Source: Nannocystis punicea (lineage in GTDB: Bacteria; Myxococcota_A; Polyangia; Nannocystales; Nannocystaceae). From it: a stretch of DNA of 64,000 nucleotides. A program made the translations under genes and the position numbers. Below the pieces are notes generated by a model, which saw nothing but the letters and a program-made list of their open reading frames with translations, ran no database searches and had not been told where the DNA came from. Each line of letters begins with the position of its first letter. Positions within the stretch are counted from its first letter, which is position 1. The stretch spans positions 7,068,001 to 7,132,000 of the forward strand of contig NZ_CP114040.1 in assembly GCF_026965555.1 (NCBI RefSeq), in the 5' to 3' direction. This document shows, piece by piece, positions 62,111 to 64,000 of this stretch.

Positions 62111-62968
62111 ATGCTCGCGCTCCTCGTCCTCGCCGCCCTCGTGACCGCCGGTTCGCCGCTGCGGCGCGCGCTCGGCCTGTGCGTCGCCCTCCCGGCGTTC
62201 CTCGTCCCGTTCGACGCCGGCACCCCGTTCTGGCGGGCGCTCCTGGCCGCGGCGGCGTTCTGGGGCTTCGCCCGCCTCATCGACCTCGCCCGCGAGCCGC
62301 GCGAGTTCGGGCCGCTGCGCCGGGTCGTCCACGTGCTGGCGATCGTCGACAGCCGCCGCTGCGAGTGGGTGCCCCCGCGCTTCGACCTCGCGGTGTGGTC
62401 GCGGACCGCCGTCGCGGCTGCCTTCATGGTCATGTCCTTGTGGACAGCCGTGGTCCTGTCGCCGCACCACGGCGGGCTCCCGCTGCGCTGGCTGGCCGGC
62501 TGCGCCTTCCTCTACGGCTTCGCCGAGACCGCGGCCGGCCTGCTCGAGGGCGTCGGCCGCCTGCTCGGCGCCCGTGTCCCGCCGGTCCAGCGCCACCCGA
62601 TCCTCGCCCGCAGCCTGCGCGACTTCTGGGGCGAGCGCTGGAACCTCGTCGTCAACCGCTGGCTGCGCCAGCACTGCTTCGTCCCGCTCGCCCGCCGCGG
62701 CCACCCCGGCGCCGGCCTCGCGCTCGCGTTCGCCGCCAGCGTCGCGCTGCACACGTGGATCGTCGCCGCCGCGCTCGACCTCGACATGGTCTTGCGGACA
62801 GCCGCCTTCTTCTCCTTGCAGGGCGTGCTGCTGGCGGTCGAGGGGCCGCTGGGTGTGCGTCGCTGGCCGCTGCCGCTGGCCCGCGCCTGGGCGCTCGGCG
62901 GCACGATCCTGCCGTCGCCGCTGTTCATCGAGCCGCTCCTGCGGATCTTCGCCGAGCTGGTGGCCTGA
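62111..62968 (+). CDS. Wax-synthase-like (MBOAT-type) integral membrane acyltransferase
   Basis: The 285-residue protein is mostly hydrophobic helices. It shows the wax-synthase domain signature RHPILARSLRDFWGERWN with following LVVNRWLRQHCFVPLARR, and a helix with the likely catalytic His (AFAASVALHTWIVAA). The family esterifies long-chain alcohols or sterols with acyl-CoA in membranes; the substrate here is unknown. Two palindrome copies (62431-62447 and 62783-62799) lie in frame in transmembrane parts, encoding VMSLWTAVV and MVLRTAAFF. It appears to be alone. Confidence 0.82.
   Translation: MLALLVLAALVTAGSPLRRALGLCVALPAFLVPFDAGTPFWRALLAAAAFWGFARLIDLAREPREFGPLRRVVHVLAIVDSRRCEWVPPRFDLAVWSRTAVAAAFMVMSLWTAVVLSPHHGGLPLRWLAGCAFLYGFAETAAGLLEGVGRLLGARVPPVQRHPILARSLRDFWGERWNLVVNRWLRQHCFVPLARRGHPGAGLALAFAASVALHTWIVAAALDLDMVLRTAAFFSLQGVLLAVEGPLGVRRWPLPLARAWALGGTILPSPLFIEPLLRIFAELVA
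62431..62447. repeat. Palindrome copy inside the wax-synthase-like gene
   Basis: CATGTCC and GGACAG around TTGT. It encodes MSLWTA in a transmembrane helix. Confidence 0.75.
62783..62799. repeat. Decayed palindrome inside the wax-synthase-like gene
   Basis: CATGGTC-TTGC-GGACAG. It encodes MVLRTA in a second helix. Confidence 0.6.
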
Positions 62969-63228
62969 GCCTGCTCGCTGCGGTCGAGGACGCCACGCGG
63001 TCCCCGCGGCCGAGCCGGACCGCGGTCGCTCACGACGCGCCGTCGCGCCCGCGAAATGAGCCTCTCCAGCGAGCCCTGCCACACTCACGTACCAGTCGCG
63101 CGAGCTCATCGCACCGCCATCGCGGCTTCACGTCGGGGCGGCGCGCCCGCGATCGCCTGCGTCACTTGCCGCACCCGCCCTGCCGACCATGCTCCCGACG
63201 CCGAGCCCCGGACCGGGTGATGAACGCC

Positions 63229-63244
63229 CTGTCCCGAGGGACAG
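63229..63244. repeat. Palindrome copy in a leader
   Basis: Perfect arms CTGTCCC and GGGACAG around GA, ending about 17 bases before the small gene's start codon; the ribosome site AGGAG follows directly. Confidence 0.8.
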
Positions 63245-63261
63245 ACACAGGAGACACAGCC

Positions 63262-63528
63262 ATGACCAACCCGAATCAGAAGAATCCGCAGGACACTCGC
63301 CGCGATCGCGGCACGGGCCAGACGCAGGACGAGCGCCAGCGCAACCCGCAGCAGGGTGGCCGCCCGCAGCCCGACATGCCGGCCAGCACGCCGCGCACCG
63401 ACCGTGACGTCCAGCAGGGCAACCCGAACCGCAACCGCACCGACATGGGCGATCGCCCCGACGTCGAGACCGAGCAACGCCGCGACGACCCGATGCGCAA
63501 GGGCGGCAAGCAGTCGCAGGATGTCTGA
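63262..63528 (+). CDS. Small hydrophilic protein of unknown function
   Basis: The 88-residue product (MTNPNQKNPQDTRRDRGTGQ and on) consists almost only of Asn, Gln, Asp, Arg, Gly and Pro, with no hydrophobic core, so it is probably disordered; it resembles hydrophilin-like stress proteins only in composition. The ATG at 63262 has AGGAG at good spacing, a strong sign that the gene is real. A perfect palindrome hairpin lies immediately upstream of that site and could influence translation. I do not recognise a family. Confidence 0.7.
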   Translation: MTNPNQKNPQDTRRDRGTGQTQDERQRNPQQGGRPQPDMPASTPRTDRDVQQGNPNRNRTDMGDRPDVETEQRRDDPMRKGGKQSQDV

Positions 63529-63886
63529 GCCCTGCGATGCGTGACGATGCCCGCGCCGGGCCGGCCTGTGCGAGGTCGGTCGCGGCGCGTCGTCGCGATC
63601 TGCGTCGGGGACGTTGCTGCACGGGGCGCCGCGGGACGTCGGCCGCGCATGAGAGGAAGATCGTCGGACTCGCGGCGGACAGCTTCGCCGTCCCATCCTC
63701 GACTGCATGAAGAGGGACGCTTGGCCGCACGAGGTCGTCACGGCCGTGCGGGACCCGAGTCCGCCGAATCAGGCACTCTCGAGGATCTCTGCCGCGACAT
63801 CGCCCCTCTCTGAGACGCGCGCCGCGAAACACCGCATGTCCCCAAAGACATGTCGATGAAGCCTGCGGCGCGCGTGAACGGTGCGC
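63529..63886. other. Intergenic region with one palindrome
   Basis: These 358 bases hold no credible gene. A palindrome with arms CATGTC and GACATG around CCCAAA lies at 63835-63852, beyond the stop of the minus-strand gene that runs in from the right edge. Confidence 0.55.
63835..63852. repeat. Palindrome copy, CATGTC/GACATG
   Basis: Perfect 6-base arms. It lies about 35 bases past the end of the truncated Gly/Asp-repeat gene. Confidence 0.75.
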
Positions 63887-64000
63887 TCAGAGGGTGTCGC
63901 CCTCGCCGCCGCCGTCGCCGGTGTCGCCCTCGCCCTTCGTGTCGCCCTCACCGCCGCCGTCGCCGGTGTCGCCCTCGCCCTTCGTGTCGCCCTCACCGCC
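63887..64000 (-). CDS. 3' end of a Gly/Glu/Asp-repeat protein (truncated by the window edge)
   Basis: Read leftward from the edge, 37 codons run without a stop to TGA at 63887-63889: two and a half copies of a 15-residue repeat GEGDTKGEGDTGDGG, ending GGEGDTL. The 45-base unit, the in-frame stop and the regular composition suggest the end of an acidic Gly-rich, perhaps calcium-binding or surface, protein. The start and the rest lie outside the window, so the assignment is tentative. Confidence 0.5.
   Translation of the reverse strand, partial: GGEGDTKGEGDTGDGGGEGDTKGEGDTGDGGGEGDTL

Overview
The window looks like a chromosomal segment of a myxobacterium, most probably of the Nannocystis/Plesiocystis type (suborder Nannocystineae). 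This is inferred from very high GC and G/C-ending codons, secreted lipoproteins whose mature N-termini are Thr/Ser/Asp-rich strings, a MYXO-CTERM-like sorting tail, an ECF sigma factor next to a Ser/Thr kinase with a beta-propeller, a giant TPR protein and a choice-of-anchor-L protein. No phage, plasmid, insertion sequence or CRISPR array was recognised.

Layout. 1-520 is a repeat-rich spacer. 521-6653 carries housekeeping and metabolic genes: a crotonase-fold protein, a DTW-domain (TapT-type) protein with an exonuclease-like tail, phosphatidylserine synthase, an S9 peptidase and a GatB/YqeY protein. 6733-14374 is a minus-strand block, read YcaO, ECF sigma factor, Ser/Thr kinase, TfuA, with palindrome arrays before the sigma factor and before TfuA. 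Upstream of it is a 10.7-kb gene for a 3,563-residue TPR protein. 25308-29771 holds an rRNA/tRNA methyltransferase, an LpoA-like substrate-binding lipoprotein and a divergent TPR protein with a decayed zincin domain. 30733-40224 is a minus-strand series: HTH membrane protein, mgtE, recO, two large lipoproteins and an FHA protein. 40640-43158 has three plus-strand genes (amidotransferase-like, DHH phosphoesterase, YkgJ Cys-cluster), then an initiator tRNA-Met gene with a strong terminator. 43576-54940 has a ferredoxin, a TamB-like protein, an Omp85 protein and a DUF1684 lipoprotein. 55293-61027 is a cluster of five exported proteins, and 62111-64000 has a wax-synthase-like membrane protein, a small hydrophilic protein and the 3' end of a Gly/Asp-repeat gene.

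The most striking feature is not a gene. A short palindrome (arms close to CATGTCC / GGACATG or CTGTCC / GGACAG, loop of 3-6 bases, often TTCG-like) recurs dozens of times. It lies between genes, in arrays and inside reading frames of at least a dozen proteins, in different frames, and in two cases at the N-terminal end of an export signal. It resembles REP elements or Rickettsia palindromic elements, but no mobilising gene is visible here.

Functional links: TamB-like plus Omp85 suggest an outer-membrane assembly or lipid-transport module. YcaO and TfuA form a known enzyme pair for peptide thioamidation, here separated by a sigma factor/kinase pair and without a recognisable precursor peptide. 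Several proteins look like pseudoenzymes (crotonase, exonuclease-like tail, zincin, amidotransferase).
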